Shown: positions 25,042-34,122 of the stretch, in pieces | Layout: every line of letters starts with the position of its first letter | How positions within the stretch are numbered: the stretch's first letter is position 1 | Source: Flavobacteriales bacterium | GTDB lineage: Bacteria; Bacteroidota; Bacteroidia; Flavobacteriales_D; Sanyastnellaceae | Length of the DNA: 40,394 bases | Direction of reading: 5' to 3' | NCBI GenBank assembly: GCA_027491215.1 | Contig: JAIXWP010000121.1 | Location: forward strand, 1 to 40,394 | Notes under the pieces: model-generated | Database searches by the model: none | Told to the model about the DNA's origin: nothing | Seen by the model: the letters and a program-made list of their open reading frames with translations, nothing else | Made by a program: the position numbers and the translations under genes

Positions 25042-26025
25042 TTATCGATTGTAATTCGTAAAGTCTTTGTGTTCGATTTTATTCAAATCATCTGGTGAAA
25101 GCGATTTGAAATAATCGTATGTAATCTTCAAACCTTCCGCTCGATTTACCTTAGGTTCCCATCCTAGTAACTGTCTTGCAACAGTGATGTCTGGTCTACG
25201 CTGTTTAGGATCGTCGGTTGGCAGTGGCTTGTAAATTACCTTTTGCTGCGTTCCTGTTAGCTTGATAATTTCCTCTGCGAATTCTGAAATAGTGATTTCA
25301 TCTGGATTACCAATGTTTACTGGCTGTGCGTAATCGCTCATCAATAAACGAACAATGCCTTCTACTAAATCATCGACATAGCAAAACGAACGTGTTTGTG
25401 ATCCATCACCGAAAACGGTTAGGTCTTCGCCGCGAAGTGCTTGACCAATAAATGCAGGTAATACACGACCATCATTCAGTCGCATGCGAGGGCCATAAGT
25501 ATTGAAGATTCGCACGATGCGCGTCTCCACTCCGTGGAAGGTGTGATATGCCATTGTCATGGCTTCCTGGAAGCGTTTTGCTTCATCATAAACTCCACGA
25601 GGGCCAACAGGATTTACATTGCCCCAATAGGCTTCCGTTTGTGGATGTACTGTTGGGTCGCCATATACTTCACTTGTACTTGCAATCATCACACGTGCTT
25701 TTTTTACACGCGCTAATCCAAGACAATTGTGAATACCCAACGAACCTACTTTCAAAGTTTGAATAGGAATTTTAAGGTAGTCGATTGGACTCGCCGGTGA
25801 CGCGAAGTGCAAGATATAATCGAGCTTTCCAGGCACGTGAATAAACTTCGATACATCGTGATGATAGAATTCGAAGTGTTCGTGTTTGAAAAGATGCTCT
25901 ATGTTTTTTAAGTCACCAGTAATCAAATTATCCATGCCGATGACATGAAAGCCATCTTTAATAAAACGATCGCAAAGGTGAGAACCTAAAAATCCGGCAG
26001 CACCGGTAATGAGAACACGTTGCAT
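25042..26025 (-). CDS. UDP-glucuronate decarboxylase (UDP-xylose synthase)
   Basis: A 327-residue short-chain dehydrogenase that decarboxylates UDP-glucuronate to UDP-xylose in the cytoplasm. Signatures are [40 protein letters not shown]118-E119-VYGDP, Y146-DEA-K150 and [17 protein letters not shown], all specific for the UXS group. It lies 9 bases after the UDP-glucose dehydrogenase gene, which makes its substrate, and one base before the acetyltransferase. The pair defines a two-step UDP-glucose to UDP-xylose route. Confidence 0.94.
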   Translation of the reverse strand: MQRVLITGAAGFLGSHLCDRFIKDGFHVIGMDNLITGDLKNIEHLFKHEHFEFYHHDVSKFIHVPGKLDYILHFASPASPIDYLKIPIQTLKVGSLGIHNCLGLARVKKARVMIASTSEVYGDPTVHPQTEAYWGNVNPVGPRGVYDEAKRFQEAMTMAYHTFHGVETRIVRIFNTYGPRMRLNDGRVLPAFIGQALRGEDLTVFGDGSQTRSFCYVDDLVEGIVRLLMSDYAQPVNIGNPDEITISEFAEEIIKLTGTQQKVIYKPLPTDDPKQRRPDITVARQLLGWEPKVNRAEGLKITYDYFKSLSPDDLNKIEHKDFTNYNR

Positions 26026-26034
26026 ATTGAACTT

Positions 26035-27354
26035 TTAGATATGTGCTTGTATAATTTCTCTACCAATGCTCTTGTAGTAGTAACCGAGCTTTTTCATTTT
26101 GTCGAGGTCATAGAGATTTCGACCATCGAATACCACTTTCGACTTCAAGAGTTTTTCCATTTTGTCGAAATCTGGATTTCTGAATACTCCCCATTCAGTG
26201 CAAATCAACAAAGCGTCTGCGCCTTCGATTGCAGCATATTGATCGTTTGAATATTCGATAGGGAAGTTCTTTTGCTTCTTCACATTTTCCATTGCCTCTG
26301 GATCGTATGCGCTGATTTTAGCACCTGCCTCAAGCAAGTGTTCAATCATGTAAAGAGCAGGAGCTTCACGAATATCATCGGTATCCGGCTTGAATGCCAA
26401 ACCCCAAATGGCGATTTTCTTATCTGTTAAAGATTGATTGAAGTATTGAAGAATTGGACCGAGAAGAGCAGTTTTCTGACGCTCATTTACTTTCATTACA
26501 CTCTTAAGTATTTTGAACTCGTATCCAGCGTCAATGCCGCTTTTTGCAAGAGCTTGAACATCTTTTGGAAAACAGCTTCCGCCGTAACCGATACCTGGGA
26601 AAAGGAACCTTTTACCGATGCGAGTATCCGAACCGATACCAAGTCTAACCATATCGACATCAGCACCTACCTGCTCACAGAAATTGGCGATTTCATTCAT
26701 GAAGGAAATCTTCGTAGCAAGGAATGCATTAGCTGCATACTTGGTCAATTCAGCACTGCGCTCGTCCATGAAAAGGATTGGATTGCCTTGTCTTGTGAAA
26801 GGCTTGTAAAGCTCTTCCATCATTTCCTTAGCACGGGCGCTAGTAGTGCCTACCACTACACGGTCTGGCTTCAAAAAATCTTCTACGGCAAAACCCTCTC
26901 TAAGGAATTCAGGATTGCTTACTACGTCGTATTGCTCTTTAGCGTTCTTGGCAACTGCTTCTTTCACCAACTCACATGTTCCAACCGGAACGGTGCTCTT
27001 ATCAACGATTACTTTATAATCTGTGATAAGCGAACCGAGTTGTTCGGCTACACGAAGAATATAGGATAGATCGGCACTACCGTCTTCACCTGGAGGTGTT
27101 GGGAGCGCTAGGAAAATGATTTTTGCCTTTGCGATTGCTTCTGCAAGATTAGTTGTGAAGTGCAAACGTCCTTCACGACTGTTTCTTTCAAATAGTACGT
27201 CGAGCATTGGCTCGTAGATCGGCACTTCACCGGCCTTCATGCGTTCAACCTTCGCGGCATCAATATCAACGCAGGTAACATTATTGCCTGTTTCTGCAAA
27301 GCAAGTTCCTGTTACTAAGCCCACGTATCCCGTTCCAACTACTGCTATTTCCAT
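26035..27354 (-). CDS. ugd: UDP-glucose 6-dehydrogenase
   Basis: A 439-residue enzyme that oxidises UDP-glucose to UDP-glucuronate with two NAD+. Motifs are IAVVGTGYVGLVTGTCFAE, LALPTPPGEDGSADL, DKSTVPVGT, SNPEFLREGFAVEDF, catalytic Cys261 in GIGYGGSCFPKDV, and WGLAFKPDTDDIREAP. It is the first gene of a run that continues with UDP-xylose synthase, a WbpD-like acetyltransferase and a UDP-HexNAc dehydrogenase. A -7-like TAACTTCG at 27387-27380 lies 26 bases upstream, just before the photolyase stop codon, so it probably has its own promoter. Confidence 0.95.
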   Translation of the reverse strand: MEIAVVGTGYVGLVTGTCFAETGNNVTCVDIDAAKVERMKAGEVPIYEPMLDVLFERNSREGRLHFTTNLAEAIAKAKIIFLALPTPPGEDGSADLSYILRVAEQLGSLITDYKVIVDKSTVPVGTCELVKEAVAKNAKEQYDVVSNPEFLREGFAVEDFLKPDRVVVGTTSARAKEMMEELYKPFTRQGNPILFMDERSAELTKYAANAFLATKISFMNEIANFCEQVGADVDMVRLGIGSDTRIGKRFLFPGIGYGGSCFPKDVQALAKSGIDAGYEFKILKSVMKVNERQKTALLGPILQYFNQSLTDKKIAIWGLAFKPDTDDIREAPALYMIEHLLEAGAKISAYDPEAMENVKKQKNFPIEYSNDQYAAIEGADALLICTEWGVFRNPDFDKMEKLLKSKVVFDGRNLYDLDKMKKLGYYYKSIGREIIQAHI

Positions 27355-27378
27355 GTATAGTTATCTTAAGATTAGCGG

Positions 27379-27411
27379 GCGAAGTTAACACTATTGATCA
27401 TTTATTGGAAA
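27379..27411 (-). promoter_or_regulatory. Candidate promoter of ugd
   Basis: On the minus strand TTTC (27411-27408) is followed after 20 bases by TAACTTCG (27387-27380) and CCCGC. The element overlaps the 3' end of the photolyase gene and lies 26 bases before the ugd ATG. It matches TAnnTT(T/C)G. Confidence 0.42.
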
Positions 27412-28890
27412 TAATGGTTCTTCTTGTTCTGTTTTCCTTTTGGTATGCTTGCGAAGGATGGCGCTATTGGCTATTTTGACATCGGCGCTTCGTTTGACTG
27501 ACCAGATGATATCGCGAGCTTTTGCTGCTGCTTCCTCTACATCGACGATAGGATGGGGATAGTTTTTTCCCAACTCAAATTGATGGAAGGTTTGCTCCAT
27601 AGGACTCATCTTCCAAGGTTCATGGATGAATTGAGAGGGGAGTCCTTTGAGTTCAGGCACCCATAGGGTGATAAATTCGCCATCAGGATCGTGCTCCAAA
27701 CCTTGCTTAATGGGATTGTAAATACGAATGGTATTAACACCCATTGTCCCTGCCTGCATTTGAAATTGCGGATAGTGAATACCAGGTTCATAGTCTAAAA
27801 ATGCTTTCGCTAGATGATGTGTTCCTGCTTGCCATGGCTGCATGAGGTGATGCGTTAGAAAGCTGACAAGCATGCTTCTCATTCTAAAATTCAAGTATCC
27901 AGTTGCAACCACGCTTCGCATGCAAGCATCGACCATAGGAATCCCCGTCTGGCCTTCTTTCCACGCTTTTACGACGGCGGGATTTGCCTCTTGGCGGATG
28001 TGATTGAAACCCGGATTGAGGTTGGCAAACTCTATAGAGGGCTCAGATTCAAGCTTTTGAATGAAGTGACAATGCCAGTGAATTCGCGCAATAAAAAAGT
28101 TTAAATCGCGTTTGCGTGGGCTTGTCTTTTTAGCTGCCATGGTCGATTGGAAAACCTCGCGGATGCTAATATTTCCCCAAGCGAGATAGGGAGATAGTCG
28201 ACTACAGCTCATACGTGCTAGTGCAGGTTTGCTGATATGCTTGCTGTATTGAAAATGTCGGTCTTTTAAAAATGAATTGAGATATCGTTGAGCATAAGAT
28301 GGCCCACCTCGTTGCATTTCATGTTTTTGTAACAATGTCGCTTTCAATTCACTAGGGAATTGCATTTCTGCTGGAACATCAATTGAGGCTGGCATTGCGA
28401 GTTCCCATGGAATGCGCTCTATGGGGAGCGTCATGAATTCCATCCATTTTTCACCCCAGAGGCTTCTTTGTCGCAAACCACGTAGTACTCCGTGTTGCTG
28501 AAATTCTCGCCACATAATTTGATTCGACTTCAACCAAGCACTCACGGCAATATCGCGTTGGAAAGTGATATTGTTACCAGTTTCTTGATGGGAAAAAACG
28601 GATTCAATTTTATAATGATTATGGATGAATTGAAAGGCTTCGATGACTTCAGAGTGAAATACATGAACTACCAACTGAGTCGGGGAGAGCGACAGGTTAA
28701 TGTCTTCTATGCTTTCCAAGTTAAAGCGCGTGTGTCGGTCGCTATGTGTATGGGAAGAGAGTAATGAGGGTTCGAAACAATACACCAATAGAATAGGCTT
28801 TTTATCGCGAAAGGCGGCTACCAATGGCGGATGGTCCGTGAGTCGGAGGTCTCGCTTAAGCCACAGGATATTGACACCAATTTTTTCCAA
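27391..28890 (-). CDS. Photolyase/cryptochrome family flavoprotein, divergent flavin pocket
   Basis: A 499-residue protein with an N-terminal photolyase alpha/beta domain ([16 protein letters not shown], ~7-130) and a helical FAD-binding domain (~200-470). FAD-domain landmarks are [52 protein letters not shown] and [26 protein letters not shown]. The segment that normally reads like NNGGWQW or SNYGNW instead reads [13 protein letters not shown] (~370-382), so a His replaces the usual flavin-N5 Asn and Phe/Met replace Trp. Function is probably light-driven DNA repair, but activity or a sensor role cannot be assigned. The start is a TTG at 28890: the frame is closed by a TAG four codons upstream and no suitable ATG exists. 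Confidence 0.88.
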   Translation of the reverse strand: MEKIGVNILWLKRDLRLTDHPPLVAAFRDKKPILLVYCFEPSLLSSHTHSDRHTRFNLESIEDINLSLSPTQLVVHVFHSEVIEAFQFIHNHYKIESVFSHQETGNNITFQRDIAVSAWLKSNQIMWREFQQHGVLRGLRQRSLWGEKWMEFMTLPIERIPWELAMPASIDVPAEMQFPSELKATLLQKHEMQRGGPSYAQRYLNSFLKDRHFQYSKHISKPALARMSCSRLSPYLAWGNISIREVFQSTMAAKKTSPRKRDLNFFIARIHWHCHFIQKLESEPSIEFANLNPGFNHIRQEANPAVVKAWKEGQTGIPMVDACMRSVVATGYLNFRMRSMLVSFLTHHLMQPWQAGTHHLAKAFLDYEPGIHYPQFQMQAGTMGVNTIRIYNPIKQGLEHDPDGEFITLWVPELKGLPSQFIHEPWKMSPMEQTFHQFELGKNYPHPIVDVEEAAAKARDIIWSVKRSADVKIANSAILRKHTKRKTEQEEPLFPINDQ

Positions 28891-29016
28891 AATAAAAAGC
28901 TATTTCCGTTTATAAACACAAAATGCCGTTGATATGTTTAGGGGAAACTTCTATCAAACCGACCGTAATTGTTGTTGAATTCCACCTTTCATTTGTAAAT
29001 AAGAAAATCCCATTTT
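28891..29016. other. Divergent intergenic region, photolyase / ABC transporter
   Basis: These 126 bases must hold the promoters for both directions. On the plus strand TTCATTTG (28988-28995), one mismatch from TAnnTTTG, lies 22 bases before the ABC ATPase ATG. I see no equally good element toward the photolyase and no operator repeat. Confidence 0.35.
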
Positions 29017-29946
29017 ATGAAAACGCTTGAAGCGAAGAATATTCATAAGTCATACAGCGGACACAAGGCTTTGAATGATGTTTCTGTCTCAGTCGAGAAG
29101 GGAACTGTTTACGGTCTTTTAGGACCCAACGGTGCTGGTAAGACGAGTTTAATTCGAATCATCAATCAAATCACTGCTCCTGATCAAGGAGAAGTATGGT
29201 TCAATGGTGAGCGCCTTCAACCACATCATGTGGAACGCATTGGTTATTTACCAGAAGAACGCGGTCTTTATAAAAAGATGAAAATTGGTGAACAATGCAT
29301 GTACCTCGCTCAATTGAAGGGTATGTCATCCGCGGAAGCAAAACGCAAATTGATGGAGTGGTTTAAGCGATTTGAAATCCATACATGGTGGGATAAAAAA
29401 GTAGAAGACCTTTCAAAGGGGATGGCTCAAAAGGTGCAGTTTATTACTACCGTGTTGCATGAACCAGAATTGCTGATTCTCGATGAGCCATTTAGTGGAT
29501 TCGACCCGATCAATGCAGATTTGATTCGTCAAGAAATGTTGCGATTGAAATCAGAAGGCTCCACAATCATACTTTCCACTCACGATATGGGAAGTGTAGA
29601 GGAGTTGTGTGATGAAATTTCTTTGATCAATCGCTCACAAGTCATCTTGGAAGGGACGGTGAAGGATGTGAAAAATCGTTTTAGAACCAGAACCTTCGAA
29701 TTACAATTTAGAGGCTACAATATCGATCTGGGGATTGGATTGGGTGCGCAGTTTCAGCTTTTGGATAACAGAAAAGTGGATGACACGTCAATTGCGACCA
29801 TTCGTATTCCAGATAATAAAAACCTGAATGATTTGCTCGGCGCCTTATTGCGCGACTTGGAAATCGTTTCAGTACATGAGATCGTTCCTGATATGAATCA
29901 AATATTTATCGAAGCAGTTAGTAAATTCAATTCTCAACAAGCATGA
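29017..29946 (+). CDS. ABC transporter ATP-binding protein (NatA-like)
   Basis: A 309-residue ABC ATPase that powers the membrane protein encoded next. Walker A is GPNGAGKT (36-43), the signature is LSKGMAQK (~134), Walker B is LLILDEPFSGFDP (~154) and the H-loop is ILSTHDM (~187). The C-terminal ~80 residues form the extra domain seen in NatA/Ccm-type exporters. The stop overlaps the permease ATG by four bases (ATGA). The pair resembles Na+-exporting NatAB, but the substrate is not determinable from sequence. Confidence 0.93.
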   Translation: MKTLEAKNIHKSYSGHKALNDVSVSVEKGTVYGLLGPNGAGKTSLIRIINQITAPDQGEVWFNGERLQPHHVERIGYLPEERGLYKKMKIGEQCMYLAQLKGMSSAEAKRKLMEWFKRFEIHTWWDKKVEDLSKGMAQKVQFITTVLHEPELLILDEPFSGFDPINADLIRQEMLRLKSEGSTIILSTHDMGSVEELCDEISLINRSQVILEGTVKDVKNRFRTRTFELQFRGYNIDLGIGLGAQFQLLDNRKVDDTSIATIRIPDNKNLNDLLGALLRDLEIVSVHEIVPDMNQIFIEAVSKFNSQQA

Positions 29947-31289
29947 ACAAAATCGCCCTCATTATCAAGCGCGAGTATCTCGTGCGCGTAAAGAAAAAGT
30001 CGTTTATCATCATGACCTTCTTAGGTCCATTGCTATTCACTGCGCTCATGGTTGGAGCAGTATTGGTGGCAACAAGTGATAGCACAAAGCACAATGTGTT
30101 GATCGTAGACCCTTCGGGATATTTGATTGCGCAAGAAGTTGCCGATTACAAGAAGAATGGACTTGAGCGTCCACGATTTAAGGACAGTGAAGATTTGGTG
30201 TATGAGTTTACGACTATTACTCCAACAGAGGAAGACTTCAAAAACTCGCATCACACCTTGTGGGTGCAGATTGATAGCGTAACTTATGGGGACGGGATGA
30301 CTGAGTTTTTTGTGAAAAAACTTCCAAGTCTTGGAGTGCAAGATCAGATTCAAGAAGAGCTGGAGAGTGCGTTGGAGCAGTGGCGAGTGAAGAAGTTTGG
30401 AATGGATTGGAAAACTTACCAAAGCGTGAAGCAGGGTGTGACATTGAATTTGCATAATATCGAAAAACCAGATGAAGGTGATGATTTGAGAATGCGCGCA
30501 GGAGTGGGCTTCGGGTTTGCCTTGGTCATTTACATGTTCATCTTTATCTATGGTGTTCAAGTAATGCGCGGTGTTATCGAAGAGAAAACCAGCCGCGTAA
30601 TTGAAGTTATTATTAGCTCAGTAAAGCCGTTCCAATTGATGATGGGAAAGGTCATAGGCATAGGGCTTGTAGGATTAACTCAGGTGATTCTTTGGGCCAT
30701 TTTTTCAGGCGTTGCATTTACGATTGTTGCAGCCATTATGGGGACCACAGCAGAAGTGCCAGGAACTTTGAATGGACAAGCGTTGGCGCAAGCAGGTGCT
30801 GGAGGATCGATGAGCGCTTTGGAAAATAACGAGTCGTTGAGCTTCTTACTAAATGTGCCTTGGTTCCAAATCATTTTTGCATTTATCTTTTATTTCATCG
30901 GCGGATTTTTGTTGTATGCATCGCTATTTGCGGCGATTGGCGCAGCAGTGGATTCAGAAACCGATACACAACAGTTTATGCCCATCGTGACCATTCCATT
31001 GATTTTTGGATTCATTGTTTCCGAATTTTTATGGCAAAATCCAGAAGGAACGATGGGAACGGTATTCGGAATTATTCCACTTACATCTCCTGTAGTAATG
31101 ATGGTGAAGACTTCAATGGGATGGAATGCAGGTAATATTTGGCAGTTGATTTTATCAGTTGTCTTACTCATTGCTACATTCATCGGAACCGTTTGGATGG
31201 CTGGTCGTATCTACAGAGTAGGGATTTTGATGTATGGAAAAAAGGCCACTTACAAAGAACTTTGGAAGTGGATGTGGTACAAAGGCTAA
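29943..31289 (+). CDS. ABC-2 type permease (NatB-like)
   Basis: A 448-residue membrane partner of the preceding ATPase. An N-terminal membrane segment (~20-45, FLGPLLFTALMVGAVLVA) is followed by a large extracytoplasmic domain (~50-175) and then five or so membrane segments (~180-430), the ABC-2/NatB layout. The segment RGVIEEKTSRVIEVIISSVKPFQLMMGK is the cytoplasmic coupling region conserved in NatB. An Ala/Gly-rich loop (~278-295) separates two membrane helices. It is translationally coupled to the ATPase and followed 18 bases later by a Ppx/GppA gene. Confidence 0.9.
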   Translation: MNKIALIIKREYLVRVKKKSFIIMTFLGPLLFTALMVGAVLVATSDSTKHNVLIVDPSGYLIAQEVADYKKNGLERPRFKDSEDLVYEFTTITPTEEDFKNSHHTLWVQIDSVTYGDGMTEFFVKKLPSLGVQDQIQEELESALEQWRVKKFGMDWKTYQSVKQGVTLNLHNIEKPDEGDDLRMRAGVGFGFALVIYMFIFIYGVQVMRGVIEEKTSRVIEVIISSVKPFQLMMGKVIGIGLVGLTQVILWAIFSGVAFTIVAAIMGTTAEVPGTLNGQALAQAGAGGSMSALENNESLSFLLNVPWFQIIFAFIFYFIGGFLLYASLFAAIGAAVDSETDTQQFMPIVTIPLIFGFIVSEFLWQNPEGTMGTVFGIIPLTSPVVMMVKTSMGWNAGNIWQLILSVVLLIATFIGTVWMAGRIYRVGILMYGKKATYKELWKWMWYKG

Positions 31290-31307
31290 TTCTTGAAACT
31301 CACTACT

Positions 31308-32234
31308 ATGACAATTGCCATCATCGACTGCGGAACGAATACATTCAATTTATTGATCGCTGAAGTGGTGGATCAAAAATGGTCAGTGCTATTTGAAAAC
31401 AAGCTTGCAGTGAAGCTGGGGGCGGGGGGATTTGATCAAAAGAAGATCGTGCCTTCGCGTATGATTCGTGGGATGGACGCATTGCAATGTCATCGTTCCA
31501 ATATTCGAAATTTTCAAGTGGAGAAAGTGAAAGTCTTTGCTACGTCTGCGATTCGTGAGGCTACCAATGGGAATGATTTTGTGAAATTGGTGAAGGAAGT
31601 TCTTGACTTAGATATTGAAGTAATCGACGGAGATAGAGAAGCAGAGTTGATTTACAAAGGCATAAAAGCCACGATAGATCTTGGTGAAGAGCCGTCATTG
31701 ATGATTGATATTGGTGGAGGCAGCACTGAAATAATCATTGGAAATCGCCATGAGATTTTTTGGAAAAAAAGCTACCTCCTTGGTGTTTCTCGTTTGCATG
31801 AACGAGTGAATCCATCAGATCGTGTGACGCATGAAGACACCACTAAACTGAAGCGAATCTTTGAAGAATCATTTGCCGATTTAAAAGTGGCTTTAGAAAA
31901 ATATCCTTGTTCTCAATTGATTGGATCTTCAGGGTCATTTGATACCATCTTCGCGATGTATAAACATAGCGAGCCCTCGCTGAAAGAGGTGCCTTTTGAA
32001 TTATTGAATGAGATTCCAATCAGTTATTTTCCCACCATGCACATTTGGTTAATGGGTAGTACTTACGATCAGCGTTTGAAGCATCCTGCCATACCTAGCA
32101 TCCGTGCGGAATACATGCCGCTTGCCAGCTATTTGGTAAAGACTATTTTAGAAATGGGGAGCTTCAAAAAAATGTATCACTCGTCATACGCTTTAAAAGA
32201 GGGAGCGATTCTCGAAGCTGCTGGAATGGGATAA
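31308..32234 (+). CDS. Ppx/GppA family phosphatase
   Basis: A 308-residue member of the actin-like ATPase superfamily that hydrolyses inorganic polyphosphate or pppGpp. Seen: IAIIDCGTNTFNLLIAEV (phosphate-1 motif), VFATSAIREATNG, IDGDREAELIYKGIKA and MIDIGGGSTEIIIG (phosphate-2), then LIGSSGSFDT (the adenosine-loop region). It lacks the C-terminal HD-like domains of E. coli Ppx, like the short two-domain form found in Aquifex and many Bacteroidota. The ATG at 31308 is used; a TTG five codons upstream also exists. It is last in the ABC-transporter operon, and I see no functional link. Confidence 0.9.
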   Translation: MTIAIIDCGTNTFNLLIAEVVDQKWSVLFENKLAVKLGAGGFDQKKIVPSRMIRGMDALQCHRSNIRNFQVEKVKVFATSAIREATNGNDFVKLVKEVLDLDIEVIDGDREAELIYKGIKATIDLGEEPSLMIDIGGGSTEIIIGNRHEIFWKKSYLLGVSRLHERVNPSDRVTHEDTTKLKRIFEESFADLKVALEKYPCSQLIGSSGSFDTIFAMYKHSEPSLKEVPFELLNEIPISYFPTMHIWLMGSTYDQRLKHPAIPSIRAEYMPLASYLVKTILEMGSFKKMYHSSYALKEGAILEAAGMG

Positions 32235-32249
32235 TTATTTTAGTTTTTG

Positions 32250-32257
32250 TAACTTTA
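32250..32257 (+). promoter_or_regulatory. Weak -7 candidate before the MNT/HEPN pair
   Basis: TAACTTTA lies 8 bases before the antitoxin ATG, with one mismatch from TAnnTTTG. Surrounding bases are AT-rich. If used, the leader would be very short. Confidence 0.3.
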
Positions 32258-32264
32258 CAGTAGT

Positions 32265-32579
32265 ATGCATTCTCTGTTAGAAAATAATATAGAAAAAATC
32301 AAACAACTTTGTCTTTCATTGAGAGTGAAGAAACTGTATGTATTTGGGTCCATTGCTACTGATAGATTTGATTCTAAAAGCGATATTGATTTTTTATTTT
32401 CCTTTTCTGAGGGCCTAACATTCAAAGAATATACTGAAAATTATTTTAAGCTCCATTATCAGTTGCGTGAAATTCTAAAAAGGGAAATAGATATGGTATC
32501 TGAAAACTCATTATCGAATCCATTCTTTATTCAAAGTGTAAATGAAACGAAAGCATTGATTTATGAAGAGAGAGATTAA
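32265..32579 (+). CDS. mntA: MNT-domain nucleotidyltransferase, antitoxin of HEPN/MNT pair (MntA-like)
   Basis: A 104-residue minimal nucleotidyltransferase. The polymerase-beta-fold motif GSX10DXD is complete: G28-S29 in YVFGSIATD, then D40-I-D42 in SKSDIDFLF, with a third acidic residue at D76 in REIDMVSE. In characterised type VII systems this enzyme transfers AMP from ATP to a tyrosine of the HEPN toxin and neutralises it. It overlaps the toxin gene by 17 bases, the usual arrangement. The DNA is more AT-rich than its neighbours, consistent with acquisition. Family is confident; AMP transfer here is inferred. Confidence 0.9.
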   Translation: MHSLLENNIEKIKQLCLSLRVKKLYVFGSIATDRFDSKSDIDFLFSFSEGLTFKEYTENYFKLHYQLREILKREIDMVSENSLSNPFFIQSVNETKALIYEERD

Positions 32580-32913
32580 AAAGTACCTCTACGACATCAA
32601 CGTTGCAATTGATTCCATTTACGAGTACTTGGGGGATAAGAGGGACTTTACCGCTTATCAAAAGAATAAGCAACAGCGCAGGGCGGTAGAAAGAGAAATC
32701 GAAATTATAGGTGAAGCTACTCAGAGAGTTCTAAAATTAGATGCTGGTATTATTATCTCAAGTGCTAGACAAATTGTTGATACAAGGAATTGGGTAATTC
32801 ACGGGTATGACAAGGTGGATGATGTTGTTATTTGGGGAATAATTTCCAATCATCTTCCAATTCTAAAAGAAGAAGTCCTGAAGATGCTTTCTGAATCTGA
32901 TAACCAAGAATAG
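32563..32913 (+). CDS. hepT: HEPN-domain RNase toxin (HepT-like, DUF86)
   Basis: A 116-residue helical HEPN protein. The catalytic RX4HXY motif is complete: R75-NWVI-H80-G-Y82. The DUF86 block NKQQRRAVEREIEIIGEATQRV (~35-56) is typical. Known HepT toxins cut RNA or tRNA as dimers, and the Tyr of RX4HXY is the residue AMPylated by the partner MntA. The start codon lies 17 bases inside the antitoxin gene. It converges on the DUF2256 gene with 12 bases between stops and no hairpin terminator. Confidence 0.9.
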   Translation: MKREIKKYLYDINVAIDSIYEYLGDKRDFTAYQKNKQQRRAVEREIEIIGEATQRVLKLDAGIIISSARQIVDTRNWVIHGYDKVDDVVIWGIISNHLPILKEEVLKMLSESDNQE

Positions 32914-32925
32914 AGTTTTTAAAAA

Positions 32926-33069
32926 TCACTTGTCTTTATTCATGCGGCATTTATCGCTGCAATACTTGACGTCATCCCACACTTTTTCCCATTTTTTTCT
33001 CCATGTAAAAGGTCTTCCGCAGACCACACAGTCTTTGGAAGGCAAGTGTTGCTTTTTTACATTTTTCAT
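32926..33069 (-). CDS. DUF2256 zinc-ribbon-like small protein
   Basis: A complete 47-residue frame from an ATG at 33069 to a TGA at 32926-32928. It carries two CxxC/CxxxC pairs, [18 protein letters not shown] and [12 protein letters not shown], with a very basic, Trp-rich middle. This matches DUF2256, a short uncharacterised family probably binding zinc. It starts 7 bases after the hldD stop and is presumably co-transcribed. The family is often seen near photolyase/cryptochrome genes (from memory, not checked); here the photolyase is about 4 kb away. The function is unknown. Confidence 0.85.
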   Translation of the reverse strand: MKNVKKQHLPSKDCVVCGRPFTWRKKWEKVWDDVKYCSDKCRMNKDK

Positions 33070-33076
33070 GAAAAAA

Positions 33077-34042
33077 TCAATAGTACTTTCCCGGAAGCAG
33101 ATAGTTCTTCACGTAATCACTTACACCTTCTTCAAGCGTATGGAAAGGCTTACTGTAGCCAATACCAATTAACTTGCTCATGTCTGCTTCTGTGAAGTAT
33201 TGATATTTATCTCTGATGTCAACTGGTGTTTCTATGAAGTCGATTTGAGGTTGTTTTTCTAGCGCTGCAAACGTTGCATTTGCTAGGTCTTTGAACATGC
33301 GAGCTTTGCCTGAACCTAGGTTATAGATTCCCGAATCTTTTCGATGATGCATTAAGAACATGCATACTTCAACTACATCTTTTACATAGACAAAATCACG
33401 CATCTGGCCTCCATCAGTAAAGTCAGGGCGATGTGACTTGAAAAGTCGCATAGAACCTTTCTCTTGAATTTGATGGAAGGCATGCATAATCACAGAAGCC
33501 ATTCTGCCTTTGTGGTATTCATTGGGACCATAAACATTGAAAAACTTCAAACCTGCCCAAAACATGGGAGTTTCTGTTTGTTGCAATGCCCAAATGTCAA
33601 AATCATTTTTACTGTCGCCGTATGGATTTAGCGGCTTTAATTGTGGAATGATATTATGATCGTCTTTGTAGCCAAACTCACCGCCACCATATGTTGCAGC
33701 CGAAGAAGCATATACCAGAGGAAGAGACTTCGCTGCACAAATTTTCCAAATCGTTTTGGTGTATTCTAAATTCAGACGATCGAAAATTTCTTTGTCAAAT
33801 TCGGTGGTGTCCGTGCGAGCGCCGAGGTGAAAGACGAATTGTACCTGAGCCTCATTTTTTTCAAGCCATGCTGGGAAGTCCATACGATCCACAAGCTCAA
33901 CGTATTTCTTGCCCTCGAAATTTTTGTTTTTTTCTGGACGAGAAAAATCATCGACTAATACTAGGTCGTTGAAGCGATCTTCGTTTAAACGGCTAACCAA
34001 ACAGCTAGAAATGAATCCAGCAGCACCAGTGACAACAATCAT
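33077..34042 (-). CDS. hldD: ADP-L-glycero-D-manno-heptose 6-epimerase
   Basis: A 321-residue short-chain dehydrogenase that epimerises ADP-D-glycero-D-manno-heptose to the L form for the lipopolysaccharide core. It is cytoplasmic and binds NADP. Landmarks are [26 protein letters not shown]141-GDS-K145 in [11 protein letters not shown], and [19 protein letters not shown] followed by [11 protein letters not shown], all as in E. coli HldD. The product suggests heptose-containing LPS or a heptosylated S-layer/polysaccharide. The other heptose genes are not in the window. A TAACTTGCG sequence on the minus strand lies 26 bases upstream (34074-34066). DUF2256 follows. Confidence 0.93.
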   Translation of the reverse strand: MIVVTGAAGFISSCLVSRLNEDRFNDLVLVDDFSRPEKNKNFEGKKYVELVDRMDFPAWLEKNEAQVQFVFHLGARTDTTEFDKEIFDRLNLEYTKTIWKICAAKSLPLVYASSAATYGGGEFGYKDDHNIIPQLKPLNPYGDSKNDFDIWALQQTETPMFWAGLKFFNVYGPNEYHKGRMASVIMHAFHQIQEKGSMRLFKSHRPDFTDGGQMRDFVYVKDVVEVCMFLMHHRKDSGIYNLGSGKARMFKDLANATFAALEKQPQIDFIETPVDIRDKYQYFTEADMSKLIGIGYSKPFHTLEEGVSDYVKNYLLPGKYY

Positions 34043-34096
34043 CTGAATTTATCTTTATTTAATGGCGCAAGTTACCAAGGAAACCCAATGAGCGTG

Positions 34097-34105
34097 TATC
34101 TTTGC
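34097..34105 (+). promoter_or_regulatory. -7 element of the pterin operon
   Basis: TATCTTTG (34097-34104) followed by C is an exact TAnnTTTG match, 19 bases before the ATG at 34123. No clear -33 box. The region is shared with the divergent hldD promoter. Confidence 0.55.
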
Positions 34106-34122
34106 AGCCCAAATTTTACATG

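Noticed and set aside
32930-33172. 80-codon plus-strand frame after hepT
   Set aside because: It is the shadow of the DUF2256 gene and the end of hldD on the opposite strand, whose Cys pairs and motifs make better sense.
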